A stretch of 22,122 nucleotides of DNA from DASQGA01 sp035535315 (GTDB lineage: Bacteria; Actinomycetota; Thermoleophilia; Gaiellales; Gaiellaceae), in assembly GCA_035535315.1 (NCBI GenBank), contig DATLQD010000070.1, forward strand, positions 1-22,122, written 5' to 3'. A program made the translations under genes and the position numbers. Under the pieces are notes generated by a model that searched no databases, was not told the origin of the DNA, and saw only the letters and a list, made by a program, of their open reading frames with translations. Of the stretch, positions 1-6,789 are shown one piece after another (within the stretch, counting starts at the first letter, position 1; every line of letters begins with the position of its first letter).

Positions 1-413
1 AGCATCGGCACGCAGCCGTAGACGCCGGCGCGGGTCGCGATCCAGATGGCCTCGGCCGTCACGAGCTCCTCGGTGTCGACGGGCGCGGCGAGGATCGCGT
101 CGTAGGTCCGCTGGAACTGGTACTTCACGAACGTCCCGAACATGGCCGGGAAGGCGCTCGAGAAGAGCACCGCGGTGGCGACCGTGCCGGTTCCGACGAA
201 CTCCACGTAGTCGTATCCACCGACCGTGCCGACGAGGGCGCCGAAGCCGAAGCCGAAGGCGAGCAGATAGATGGTGGGCTCGACCGTCGACGAGAACGTG
301 GACGAGCGCCAGTAGGACGAGAAGTTGACGACCTCGCGCACGAGCACTCCGGTGAGGGCCGGGCGCTCGAGGCGCCGCAGGCGCACGATGCGAGGCGTCG
401 AGGCGTCGGCCAT
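1..413 (-). CDS. ABC-2 type transporter permease (partial, N-terminal part)
   Basis: This is the membrane subunit of an ABC exporter. The gene starts with ATG at 413 and runs off the left edge, so only about 137 N-terminal residues are visible. The start shares one base with the TGA of the upstream ATPase (TGATG), which implies translational coupling and a two-protein transporter. Visible features are a cytoplasmic N-terminus, a hydrophobic stretch around residues 47-60 (IYLLAFGFGFGALVG), and a segment reading YDAILAAPVDTEELV, which matches the first cytoplasmic loop typical of NodJ/DrrB-type ABC-2 permeases. Substrate cannot be read from sequence; relatives export lipids, polysaccharides or drugs. 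The family is clear, the function only general. Confidence 0.85.
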   Translation of the reverse strand, partial: MADASTPRIVRLRRLERPALTGVLVREVVNFSSYWRSSTFSSTVEPTIYLLAFGFGFGALVGTVGGYDYVEFVGTGTVATAVLFSSAFPAMFGTFVKYQFQRTYDAILAAPVDTEELVTAEAIWIATRAGVYGCVPM

Positions 414-1312
414 CAGTCGATCTCCTCGCCTGTGAGCAGCACGAACACGTCCTCGAGATTCGTGGGCCGGCGCTCGCCCTCGGGCGCGCGCCCGTCAGCC
501 CCCTCGATCCCGAGAACCGAGATGCTCGTCCCGGTTCGGCGCGTCCGAAATCCGGCTGCCGCGGCGGCAGCCTCCGCCTCGGCGAGCTTCGCGGGGGCGC
601 CGTAGACCTCGACGGCCTCGAGGCCCGCGTGCGTAGCGACGAGCTCGGCCGGCGGGCCGGCGGCGACAGCGCTCCCGTGAGACATGATCATCACGGTGTC
701 GGCGAGCCGCTGGGCCTCTTCGATGTAGTGCGTGGACATAAGGATCGTGGTCCCTTCGGCGCGCATGGCGTCGATGAGGGCCCAGAGCTCCTGCCGCACC
801 TGCGGGTCGAGGCCAACTGTCGGCTCGTCGAGCAGGAGGAGCCGCGGTCGGTGGACGAGCGCCCGCGCGATCAGTAGGCGCCGGCGCATGCCGCCCGAGA
901 GCATGCTCACGCGGTCGTGCCGACCGTCGGAAAGGTTCGCGATCCGGAGCGCCCGCTCGATCGCATCGCGGCGGTCGGCCCGGCCGATCCGGTAGAGGTG
1001 CGTGAAGACGAGCAGGTTCTGCTCGACGGTCAGCGTCACGTCGAGGTTGTCGAGCTGAGGCACGACGCCGCACTGCGCACGGGCCACCTTCGACTCCCCG
1101 GGAAGCCGGAAGCCAAGAACCTCGAGCTCGCCCTCGTCGGCGATCGCCTGAGCGGTCAGGAGCCGCATCGTCGTCGACTTCCCGGCACCGTTCGGCCCAA
1201 GCAAGCCGACGCACGTGCCCTCGGGAACGTCGAGGTCGAGGTTCTTTACCGCCGTGATCGGCCCGTAGCGCTTGGTGACGCCCCGGAGTCGGATTGCAAG
1301 CTCGTCCGCCAT
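413..1312 (-). CDS. ABC transporter ATP-binding protein (DrrA/NodI type)
   Basis: Nucleotide-binding subunit of the exporter whose permease follows immediately. From the chosen ATG at 1312 the protein is 299 residues. Walker A (GPNGAGKST) is at 39-47, the Q-loop Gln near 86, the ABC signature LSGGM at 138-142, Walker B (LLLLDEP) at 158-164 and the H-loop His near 195. The frame stays open upstream to 1465, but those 51 extra codons run into the preceding oxidoreductase gene, are Arg/Ser rich and look non-coding, and homology begins exactly at MADELAIRLRGVTKRYG. No clear ribosome binding site is visible. The C-terminal 80 residues are the variable extension typical of DrrA-like ATPases. It lies 40 bases after an LLM oxidoreductase, probably in the same operon. 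Confidence 0.93.
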   Translation of the reverse strand: MADELAIRLRGVTKRYGPITAVKNLDLDVPEGTCVGLLGPNGAGKSTTMRLLTAQAIADEGELEVLGFRLPGESKVARAQCGVVPQLDNLDVTLTVEQNLLVFTHLYRIGRADRRDAIERALRIANLSDGRHDRVSMLSGGMRRRLLIARALVHRPRLLLLDEPTVGLDPQVRQELWALIDAMRAEGTTILMSTHYIEEAQRLADTVMIMSHGSAVAAGPPAELVATHAGLEAVEVYGAPAKLAEAEAAAAAAGFRTRRTGTSISVLGIEGADGRAPEGERRPTNLEDVFVLLTGEEID

Positions 1313-1352
1313 GCGACCAGCATGCCAAGACCGGGTCCGCCCGGGTTGTGCT

Positions 1353-2459
1353 CTACGGACGGAGAGCCGGGAGAACCTGCTCGGCGAAGAGCTCCAGCGA
1401 GCGCATGACCTTCTCGTGGGGCAGGTTTCCGAACGCGAAAAGCAGACACACCTGCTGTAAGCCAAGCGGTTCGACCTGGGCGAGTAGCTGCTCGCGAACG
1501 GTCTTCGGCGAGCCGCAGAGGACGATTCCCGCGCCCAGTATGTCCTCGAACGTGTCTGGCGCCTCCATGAAGCGGCCGAAGATCTCGCGGTGGAAGGCGT
1601 AGCTGTCGGGGAGGAGCGCCGGGTCGGGCGGAAGGGCAGCGTCCTGGAAGAGAAACATCATGTGCGAGAGGGCCGGATCGCAGTCGGCGATCGCCTCGTC
1701 GTCCGTGGGCGCCACGTAGACGTTCCGAAAGAGCATGAAATTCGCGGCGCCCAGCGGCTGCTCGAATCGCTGCGCGGCGTCCAGGTAGTGGGCAAGCTTC
1801 TCAGCCACCATCTCGGGAGGCAGGAAAATCGTGGACATACCGAAGCCCTGCGAGGCGACCCACTCGATCGTCGCCGGGCTCTCTGCCGCAGCCCAGATCG
1901 GCGGGTGCGGCTGCTGGAGCGGGCGCGGGTAGATCGCGGCGCGGGCGACCGAGTAGAAATCGCCGCGGTGCTCGAACTCGACGTTCGTCCACGCCTTGCG
2001 CATCAGATCGAGGCCCTCCTGGAACCGAGGTCGTAGCTCGTCGAAGTCCAACCCGAGCTTCTTGACCTCCTGGAAGTCGATGCCGCGGCCGACACCGACC
2101 TCGAGTCGCCCGTCCGAAAGGACGTCGAGCATCGCGCTCTCCTCGGCCAGCCGGAGCGGCTGGTGGAACGGGACGACGTTGATCATGGCTCCAACCCGGA
2201 TTCGCTTCGTGTGTGAGGCGAGGGCCGCCACCATCAGGTTCGGAGAAGGGAGCAGGTTGTACGCCGTGAAGTGGTGCTCCGAGAGGAAGACCGCGTCGAA
2301 GCCCAGCCGCTCAGCGGCGAGCCACTCCTCGAAATGCTCCCGATACACCTGTCGCGCGAGCGCAGGGTCGAACGCTGCCGGGTCGTTCTCGTATGGATAG
2401 TGGCAGAGGTCGAAGATCGAGACGCCGACGCGCCCGAGCTCTGCCAGCCGGGAAGACAT
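1353..2459 (-). CDS. LLM class flavin-dependent oxidoreductase (luciferase-like monooxygenase)
   Basis: A 368-residue member of the bacterial luciferase/F420-dependent superfamily, (beta/alpha)8 barrel enzymes that use FMNH2 or F420. Supporting segments include the N-terminal GVSIFDL strand, FLSEHHF (substrate/flavin pocket), the RIRVGAMINVVPFHQPLRLAEE stretch, GRLEVGVGRG, and IWAAAESPATIEW near the middle. The start is ATG at 2459, preceded by AAGGG; an upstream in-frame start at 2507 would add 16 Arg-rich residues and overlap the divergent PadR promoter, so it is less likely. It is the first gene of a minus-strand group with the ABC exporter and is divergent from padR, suggesting shared control. 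The substrate is unknown; the cofactor (FMN or F420) cannot be settled by eye. Confidence 0.9.
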   Translation of the reverse strand: MSSRLAELGRVGVSIFDLCHYPYENDPAAFDPALARQVYREHFEEWLAAERLGFDAVFLSEHHFTAYNLLPSPNLMVAALASHTKRIRVGAMINVVPFHQPLRLAEESAMLDVLSDGRLEVGVGRGIDFQEVKKLGLDFDELRPRFQEGLDLMRKAWTNVEFEHRGDFYSVARAAIYPRPLQQPHPPIWAAAESPATIEWVASQGFGMSTIFLPPEMVAEKLAHYLDAAQRFEQPLGAANFMLFRNVYVAPTDDEAIADCDPALSHMMFLFQDAALPPDPALLPDSYAFHREIFGRFMEAPDTFEDILGAGIVLCGSPKTVREQLLAQVEPLGLQQVCLLFAFGNLPHEKVMRSLELFAEQVLPALRP

Positions 2460-2500
2460 GACCCTTCGAACCCTCTCAGGTCGGCGCCCGAAGCAGGTCG

Positions 2501-2529
2501 TTGACATACGGTGCCTTCAAAGGTACCTT
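2501..2529 (+). promoter_or_regulatory. padR promoter, consensus -35 and -10 (leaderless)
   Basis: A perfect -35 hexamer TTGACA (2501-2506) is followed after exactly 17 bases by a -10-like TACCTT (2524-2529). The ATG chosen for padR is at 2537, seven bases after the -10, so transcription should start at or next to the ATG, giving a leaderless mRNA. No ribosome binding site precedes the gene, which fits. Confidence 0.7.
2510..2529. promoter_or_regulatory. Operator-like dyad inside the padR promoter
   Basis: GGTGCCTT (2510-2517) and AAGGTACC (2520-2527) form an 18-bp dyad with seven of eight positions matching. The second half is also a perfect 10-bp palindrome AAGGTACCTT (2520-2529) covering the -10. 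Placement between -35 and -10 fits repression by a dimeric winged-helix protein. Autoregulation by PadR is inferred from family behaviour. Confidence 0.55.
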
Positions 2530-2536
2530 GCGGAAC

Positions 2537-2878
2537 ATGGTAGCCGTTCAGGACGCCCTCCTTTCGCAGATGCGGAGGGGAACGCTTCAGTACTGCGTGC
2601 TCGCCTTGCTCGCCAAGGAAGAGCGATATGGGTTCGACCTGGTCCGAGGATTGGCGGAAGTGGACGGGATGGTCACGAGCGAGGGGACGATCTACCCCCT
2701 GCTCAGTCGCCTGAGGCGGGACGGGCTCGTGGAGTCGAGCTGGCAGGAGTCGACAGCAGGACCGCCCCGGCGCTACTACCGATTAACCGACGCGGGACGG
2801 ACGGCGCTCGAGGGTTTCAGGCTCGAATGGCGCCGATTCCGTGACGCGGTGGATCATTTCGTCGAGAGGAATGCATGA
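2537..2878 (+). CDS. PadR family transcriptional regulator
   Basis: A 113-residue small PadR repressor. The winged helix spans roughly residues 12-90: MRRGTLQYCVLALL (helix 1), EERYGFDLVRGL, then the recognition-helix region SEGTIYPLLSRLRRDGLV, then the wing and tail GPPRRYYRLTDAGR, all hallmark PadR segments. The short C-terminal helix is the dimerisation element of the compact subgroup. Start: the frame opens at 2501 but ATG at 2537 matches the usual N-terminus and sits seven bases after a -10 element, consistent with leaderless translation. Its stop overlaps the next start by four bases (ATGA at 2875-2878), so it is coupled to the HAAS-domain protein. It is divergent from the LLM/ABC genes, which are its likely second target. 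Confidence 0.93.
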   Translation: MVAVQDALLSQMRRGTLQYCVLALLAKEERYGFDLVRGLAEVDGMVTSEGTIYPLLSRLRRDGLVESSWQESTAGPPRRYYRLTDAGRTALEGFRLEWRRFRDAVDHFVERNA

Positions 2879-3504
2879 TCATGAAGCCCACGACCGAAAG
2901 GCTCGTCGACGACTATCTGAAGCAGCTGGACTCGGAACTCGCCGACCTTCCCCGGCTGCGCCGGAAGGAGATCGTCGAGGAGATCTCGGAGCACATCGCC
3001 GAGGCACGGGCCGCGTCTCCATCGCAGGGCGAGGCGGAGATTCGAACGCTACTCGATCGGCTCGGCGACCCCGCCGAGATCGCCAGCGAAGCGAAGGAGC
3101 GGTTCGGGGTGCAGCCCAGGAAGTCCCGCGCACTCGAGATCGCGACGCTCCTCCTCCTCCTCGTTGGCGGAGTCGTCCTCCCGGTGATCGGCTGGCTGAT
3201 CGGAGTCGTCCTGCTCTGGGTATCAGACGCCTGGGACAGTCGCGACAAGCTGATCGGAACGCTCGTCGTCCCGGGAGGGCTGTTGCTCCCCCTGGCTCTC
3301 CTCACCATCGGGACCTCAGCAGGAGGAGGCTGCAGCACTCCGGTACCGGCGGCTGGTGCAAGGGAAGCGGCCGCGTGCATCGATGGCTCGGGCGGGATCA
3401 ACGTCCTGAGCCTGATCGCGGTGACGGTCCTTCTCCTCGCGCCCCTGGCGACCACCGCCTACCTCGCCCGGCGGATGAGAAGACCTACAGCCACCGCTCT
3501 CTGA
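2875..3504 (+). CDS. HAAS signaling domain membrane protein (PadR partner)
   Basis: A 209-residue integral membrane protein. Residues 1-80 are a charged helical domain with LVDDYLKQLDSELADLPRLR, EIVEEISEHIAEA and LGDPAEIASEAKERFG, the pattern of HAAS/DUF1700-type domains often encoded next to PadR regulators. Hydrophobic segments follow at about 86-118 (probably two helices), 124-147 and 176-198. The loop between the last two holds two Cys (GGGCSTP and AAACIDG) and is probably outside the membrane. The start overlaps the padR stop by ATGA; a second in-frame ATG two codons later (2881) is possible. The pairing suggests that the membrane protein relays an envelope or ligand signal to PadR, or is simply the PadR-controlled effector. 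The family call is good, the role inferred. Confidence 0.85.
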   Translation: MIMKPTTERLVDDYLKQLDSELADLPRLRRKEIVEEISEHIAEARAASPSQGEAEIRTLLDRLGDPAEIASEAKERFGVQPRKSRALEIATLLLLLVGGVVLPVIGWLIGVVLLWVSDAWDSRDKLIGTLVVPGGLLLPLALLTIGTSAGGGCSTPVPAAGAREAAACIDGSGGINVLSLIAVTVLLLAPLATTAYLARRMRRPTATAL

Positions 3505-3523
3505 ATTCAGCTCCGCTAGGCGA

Positions 3524-3949
3524 CTACTGGGTCGCCAGCACCGACCTGATCTTCTCAACCACGGCACCCTCGGCCTCGCTGCGGCCTTCGGCGGCCTCTG
3601 CGACAGATTGCGCCACGTCGAGCACGAAGCTCTTGTAGGCCTCGACCTCGTCAGGGGCCTTGGACTCGAGCGTTGCGACCGACGCGCGGAGCGCCTCGAG
3701 CGTCTCGCTCTCAATCTCCGTCGGTGAGGACCTGACTCCGAACCCCGTCCCTCGTGTCTCGGCGAGCTCCCGCACGAGCTGGCTCGAGCTGTCCTTGCGC
3801 GCCCCCGCCAGGTGCTTCGCGAGCGCTCCCACCTCCTTGAAGCTGTCGAAGAAGCCCCGGTCGCTCACCGACACGAGCAGCCCCGCGCCTGTTACCCCCT
3901 TGTGCAACGTCTCCCACTCCTGCTCCGTGAAGTCTGCCTTTCCCGCCAT
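3524..3949 (-). CDS. Conserved helical protein of unknown function
   Basis: A 141-residue, apparently all-helical cytoplasmic protein. The N-terminus reads FTEQEWETLHKGVTGAGLLV and continues with GFFDSFKEVGALAKHLA, a pattern I associate with small uncharacterised actinobacterial proteins, but I cannot name the family with certainty. The second half is a long amphipathic stretch rich in Glu, Ala and Ser. ATG at 3949 is chosen because AAGGGG lies seven bases upstream and the 19 residues of the longer frame (to 4006) look non-coding. There are no membrane segments or signal peptide. It is the last gene of the minus-strand run, 65 bases after the DUF2017 gene, and convergent with the HAAS gene with a 19-base gap and no clear terminator. 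Confidence 0.75.
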   Translation of the reverse strand: MAGKADFTEQEWETLHKGVTGAGLLVSVSDRGFFDSFKEVGALAKHLAGARKDSSSQLVRELAETRGTGFGVRSSPTEIESETLEALRASVATLESKAPDEVEAYKSFVLDVAQSVAEAAEGRSEAEGAVVEKIRSVLATQ

Positions 3950-4014
3950 GCTGCCCCTTCCTGTGCGCCGTTTGGATACGTAAGCGAGTCTTCCAGGCCC
4001 GAGCAACCCGAACC

Positions 4015-4479
4015 CTAGATCAGCGCTTCGAGTATCCCATCCTGGAGCCAGGTCAGATACGCATAGAGCGCCAGGTCGTCGGCCTGGGGATCCGCCTCGT
4101 CGATGCCGTCCTCGTACGTCTCCTCGGTGACGCCGAGGCGTGTGCCGAGCACGAGCCGCAGGTCGTTCAGGGCGGAGAGCCAGGCGTGGAGCTCCTCCTC
4201 GCTCACATGCTCGTGGTCGACCGTCTCCGCGAGAGCGAGGAGGGAAGCGCGGTGGCCGCCCAGGAGCTCTTCTCCCACGAGCCCTTGGTATTCGGCCTCG
4301 AGCTCCGCGTCCTCATAGGCCGGCGGGAAGAGCCGCCGGAGCGACGGGTCGCCCGGCTCCGCAACGATCAGGTCGTCCAGGGCAGCCGGAAGGCCACGCA
4401 GAAGGGAACGCTCCTGGCCGGAGAGCCGCACCTCGAACCGGCCATCCTCCATCCGCTCGACGGGCCGAGGGACGAACAT
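4015..4479 (-). CDS. DUF2017 domain-containing protein
   Basis: A 154-residue acidic helical protein. Its opening (RMEDGRFEVRLSGQERSLLRGLP), the central PSLRRLFPPAYEDAELEAEY and the C-terminal WLSALNDLRLVLGTRLGV match the actinobacterial DUF2017 family, usually encoded next to clpS, as here. The start ATG at 4479 lies directly after an inverted repeat that spans the clpS stop codon, with no visible ribosome binding site, suggesting translation coupled to clpS. A second Met ten codons in (4452) is a less likely start. Function is not established; neighbourhood conservation suggests a link to ClpS/Clp proteolysis. Confidence 0.88.
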   Translation of the reverse strand: MFVPRPVERMEDGRFEVRLSGQERSLLRGLPAALDDLIVAEPGDPSLRRLFPPAYEDAELEAEYQGLVGEELLGGHRASLLALAETVDHEHVSEEELHAWLSALNDLRLVLGTRLGVTEETYEDGIDEADPQADDLALYAYLTWLQDGILEALI

Positions 4480-4480
4480 C

Positions 4481-4516
4481 AGATGGTTGATCGGTAATCG
4501 GCGTGGTCGACCATCT
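4481..4516. repeat. Inverted repeat at the clpS/DUF2017 junction
   Basis: AGATGGT (4481-4487) and ACCATCT (4510-4516) are perfect arms. As plus-strand RNA the pairing extends to 12 bp (4481-4492 with 4505-4516) with two G-U pairs. As minus-strand RNA, the transcribed strand, the outer 7 bp hold and two C-A mismatches follow. The clpS stop codon (4515-4517) lies in one arm and the other arm ends one base before the DUF2017 ATG. There is no U-tract, so it is not a typical terminator. Confidence 0.5.
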
Positions 4517-4811
4517 AATCCTGCCGCATGGTGGCCCAGAGCCCGTGGGCATGCAGGCGCGCGACGTCGTGCTCGGCCTTCTCGCGCGCGCCACTCGAGA
4601 CGACCGACTTGCCGTCGTTGTGCACCTCGAGCATCAGGCGGGTCGCTTCCTCCTTGCCGTAGCCGAAGAGCTTCTGGAAGACGAACGTCACGTAGGACAT
4701 CAGGTTGATCGGGTCGTTCCAGACGATGACGATCCAGGGCTTGTCGCGGACGATCTCGTCCTCGTCCGAGGGGACCTCGACCTCGACGGGTGCCGCAATG
4801 GTCTGGCTCAC
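4515..4811 (-). CDS. clpS: ATP-dependent Clp protease adaptor ClpS
   Basis: A 98-residue N-recognin that delivers proteins with bulky hydrophobic N-termini to ClpA/ClpC for degradation by ClpP. The disordered, acidic N-terminal arm (1-22) is followed by the core WIVIVWNDPINLMSYVTFVF and LEVHNDGKSVVSSGAREKAE. N32, D33 and H64 sit at the positions that hold the substrate alpha-amino group in E. coli ClpS (N34, D35, H66), so binding should be intact. The start is GTG at 4811; the preceding bases contain AGAGG very close to the start. It lies between a DUF2269-like gene and the DUF2017 gene, the usual actinobacterial clpS-DUF2017 order. Confidence 0.96.
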   Translation of the reverse strand: MSQTIAAPVEVEVPSDEDEIVRDKPWIVIVWNDPINLMSYVTFVFQKLFGYGKEEATRLMLEVHNDGKSVVSSGAREKAEHDVARLHAHGLWATMRQD

Positions 4812-4837
4812 CCTCTAAGTGTGGCGGACCCGACGGG

Positions 4838-5293
4838 TCAGCCGGGCTTCGTCGTCATCGCCCAGACGGCGATGAGGTACGCGGTCAGGACGACGAGCGT
4901 CAGAACCGTTACGACCCGCCCGAGCGTGCCGCCGCCGCCGGGGTGGCGGCCCGCCCGGCGCGCTGCGACCCCCGCGAGGATCGTCGAGATGAGAAGCAAA
5001 ACCAGGCCCCCGTCCGCGGTGATGTAGCCGATGCCGATCCAGTCGGCCTCGTCCGGGATGTTCTCCTTCGAGTTGGTCCACTCGGCCCCCACGCGCATGA
5101 GGACGTACGAAGGGAGCGCCGCGATCAGGAGCGTTCGGAACCCGAGGCGGATGAGTCCCGGTGAATCGCCGCGCCAGGCGAGCAGAAACAGTGCCGCCAC
5201 CGTCACCAGCGACCCGACGAGGAGCATTGCGCCCCCGACATGCAAGAGCAGGGGGAAGTTCCAATCGTCGGGTCTAATGAGTGCGATCGTCAT
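4838..5293 (-). CDS. DUF2269-like four-helix membrane protein (second of pair)
   Basis: A 151-residue integral membrane protein with about four predicted helices near 14-40, 48-68, 88-110 and 124-146. H18 lies inside helix 1 (FPLLLHVGGAML), the position where the upstream partner also carries a His. The helix 2-3 loop is polar (TNSKENIPDEADW). Its ATG overlaps the stop of the upstream gene by four bases (ATGA at 5290-5293), so the two are probably made in equal amounts and may form a heterodimer. The fold resembles DUF2269/CopD-like four-helix proteins, some of which bind heme or metals through membrane His; that role is only a suggestion here. ClpS follows 26 bases downstream. Confidence 0.78.
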   Translation of the reverse strand: MTIALIRPDDWNFPLLLHVGGAMLLVGSLVTVAALFLLAWRGDSPGLIRLGFRTLLIAALPSYVLMRVGAEWTNSKENIPDEADWIGIGYITADGGLVLLLISTILAGVAARRAGRHPGGGGTLGRVVTVLTLVVLTAYLIAVWAMTTKPG

Positions 5294-5742
5294 GCGCCCG
5301 GTTTGTAGATCATCACGACTAGAAGGGCTGCGACCGCGAGCGCCATGACCGCGTGGACGATGAGGGCGCGCTGGCTTCGGATCGAGCCCCCGAGCTCACC
5401 GTGCCCGGCGTCGGCTCCGAAAGCGCGGCGGAAGCCCGCACCCACCCGCACGCCGGCGGCCGCGGCGACCGCCCAGAGGACGAGCGCGGCGAGGATCCAA
5501 CCGTCCCAAAGCTCGTAGCCCTCGACGTAGACGGCGAGCCAGATCCCAAAAATCAGCGTCCCCATGCCGCCGACGTCCCACAGCCTGCTACCGAGCCTCG
5601 ACATCCGGAGGAATGGCCCCGCGTCCACGACGCCGGCCGAGCGCCAGGTCGCAGCCAGAATTGCGCTGAGAACGACGACGGAGGCCACGGCTGCAAAGGC
5701 CGCCAGGACGTGGAGGAAGAGAAGCCAGTCGTACAAACTCAC
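5290..5742 (-). CDS. DUF2269-like four-helix membrane protein (first of pair)
   Basis: A 150-residue membrane protein with helices near 5-30, 55-73, 81-100 and 124-146. H11 in helix 1 (LLFLHVLAAFAAVASVV) and H130 in helix 4 (ALIVHAVMAL) could face each other in the membrane. The cytoplasmic loop RMSRLGSRLWDVGGMGTLIFGIWL is typical of DUF2269. The start is GTG at 5742 with no ribosome binding site; a -10-like TAGAGT ends six bases upstream, so a separate leaderless transcript starting after the desaturase gene is likely. It overlaps the second pair member by ATGA. The family assignment is fairly good; the function is unknown. Confidence 0.8.
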   Translation of the reverse strand: MSLYDWLLFLHVLAAFAAVASVVVLSAILAATWRSAGVVDAGPFLRMSRLGSRLWDVGGMGTLIFGIWLAVYVEGYELWDGWILAALVLWAVAAAAGVRVGAGFRRAFGADAGHGELGGSIRSQRALIVHAVMALAVAALLVVMIYKPGA

Positions 5743-5748
5743 GGGGGC

Positions 5749-5754
5749 ACTCTA
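5749..5754 (-). promoter_or_regulatory. -10 element for the DUF2269-like pair
   Basis: On the minus strand TAGAGT ends six bases before the GTG start at 5742, within the 39-base gap after the desaturase stop. No convincing -35 was found. The spacing matches the other leaderless candidates in this window. Confidence 0.4.
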
Positions 5755-5781
5755 GAACGGCGGCGCGACGACAGGCAACCG

Positions 5782-6678
5782 CTATGCGGTGTTGGAGGCG
5801 ACTTCCTTCCGTTCCTGGCGCTCGGGCGTGATCCGCACGACGTTCCAGGCGAGCCCGAAGCGCTCGAGGGTGACGATGAAGAGCCCGCCCGGGTCGACCT
5901 CCCAGCGTTTCAGTCCATGGAACGCCGAGGTGGGAAAGGCGTGGTGATTGTGGTGCCAGGCCTCGCCGAACGAGAGAATCGAGAGCCAAAAGACGTTCCG
6001 GGACTCGTCGTCGCACCGGAAACGGCGGGTGCCCCACAGATGGCAGATCGAGTTGATCGAGAACGTGACGTGATGCAACAGGAAAATCCGCACGAACCCG
6101 CCCCACAGGAGCCCGGTGAACCCTCCCCAGAGCGACCCGCTCAGAAGGTAGCCGGCTCCGAAGGGGACGACCAGCGAGACGACCACCAGCCAGGGAAAGG
6201 TGCGGTCGACGATGCGCATGCCGCGGTCGGCCATGAGATCGGGGGCGTAGCGGTGAGTATTGGCCCGGCCCTCCTCGACGAAGAGCCAACCGACGTGCGC
6301 ATGGAAAAGCCCTTTCAGAACGGCGACCGGCCGCGCCCCCTCGGCGAGGTGCGGTGAGTGTGGGTCGCCTTCGCGGTCCGAGAACTGATGGTGCTTGCGA
6401 TGGTCCGAAACCCAGGCGAGCACGGGCCCCTCGACAGCCATCGAGCCGAGCGCCGCCAGCGCGTAGCGGATGCCTCCGTACGTCTTGAAGGAGCGGTGCG
6501 TGAGCAGGCGGTGGAACCCGACCGTGATCCCGATTCCTGTCAGGAGGTAGCCGACCGTGAGGATGGCGATGTCCGTCCAGCCGACCACCGTGTTCCAGAG
6601 CAGGACGACGGCGACCAGGAAGGCTAGGAAGGGCACGATCACCCCTCCGAGATTCGCAAGCATGTGCGCTCGGGTCAT
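5782..6678 (-). CDS. Acyl-CoA/fatty acid desaturase (delta-9 type)
   Basis: A 298-residue membrane di-iron enzyme that introduces a cis double bond into saturated acyl chains. The three His boxes are complete: HRLLTH (56-61), HRKHH (93-97) and WHHNHH (241-246), plus an extra His-containing segment at 202-213 (HHVTFSINSICH) typical of stearoyl-CoA-type desaturases. Hydrophobic helices are near 10-30, 36-55, 163-180 and 184-202. No cytochrome b5 or ferredoxin-like domain is fused, so electrons must come from a separate donor. ATG at 6678 has GGAG eight bases upstream. The leader contains a hairpin and a five-codon ORF overlapping the start. It is divergent from an MFS gene. Confidence 0.95.
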   Translation of the reverse strand: MTRAHMLANLGGVIVPFLAFLVAVVLLWNTVVGWTDIAILTVGYLLTGIGITVGFHRLLTHRSFKTYGGIRYALAALGSMAVEGPVLAWVSDHRKHHQFSDREGDPHSPHLAEGARPVAVLKGLFHAHVGWLFVEEGRANTHRYAPDLMADRGMRIVDRTFPWLVVVSLVVPFGAGYLLSGSLWGGFTGLLWGGFVRIFLLHHVTFSINSICHLWGTRRFRCDDESRNVFWLSILSFGEAWHHNHHAFPTSAFHGLKRWEVDPGGLFIVTLERFGLAWNVVRITPERQERKEVASNTA

Positions 6679-6692
6679 TGCTGAGTCTCCAT
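6675..6692 (-). other. Five-codon upstream ORF overlapping the desaturase start
   Basis: Reading the minus strand from 6692, ATG GAG ACT CAG CAA TGA encodes METQQ. It is preceded by GGGGAG (6704-6699) with a six-base spacer, an ideal ribosome binding site, and its TGA overlaps the desaturase ATG as ATGA. This could be a leader peptide coupling translation, or a chance frame. Confidence 0.35.
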
Positions 6693-6702
6693 TTTTCGCT
6701 CC

Positions 6703-6718
6703 CCGGGAAAGCTCCCGG
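6703..6718. repeat. Hairpin in the desaturase leader / divergent promoter region
   Basis: CCGGGA (6703-6708) and TCCCGG (6713-6718) form a perfect 6-bp stem with a four-base loop. In the minus-strand transcript its 3' arm overlaps the first two bases of the GGGGAG ribosome binding site used by the upstream ORF. It could instead be an operator between the divergent desaturase and MFS genes. Confidence 0.45.
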
Positions 6719-6789
6719 TTCGGAACGTTGGACGATCCGGCCCGAGGGATGGTTGCATCCGGCCTTGACTCTTATCCTCTCGGCTTCCA

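Noticed and set aside
5353..6357. Plus-strand open frame of 334 codons opposite the DUF2269 and desaturase genes
   Set aside because: It is antisense to clear genes and has charged low-complexity composition; a typical high-GC shadow.
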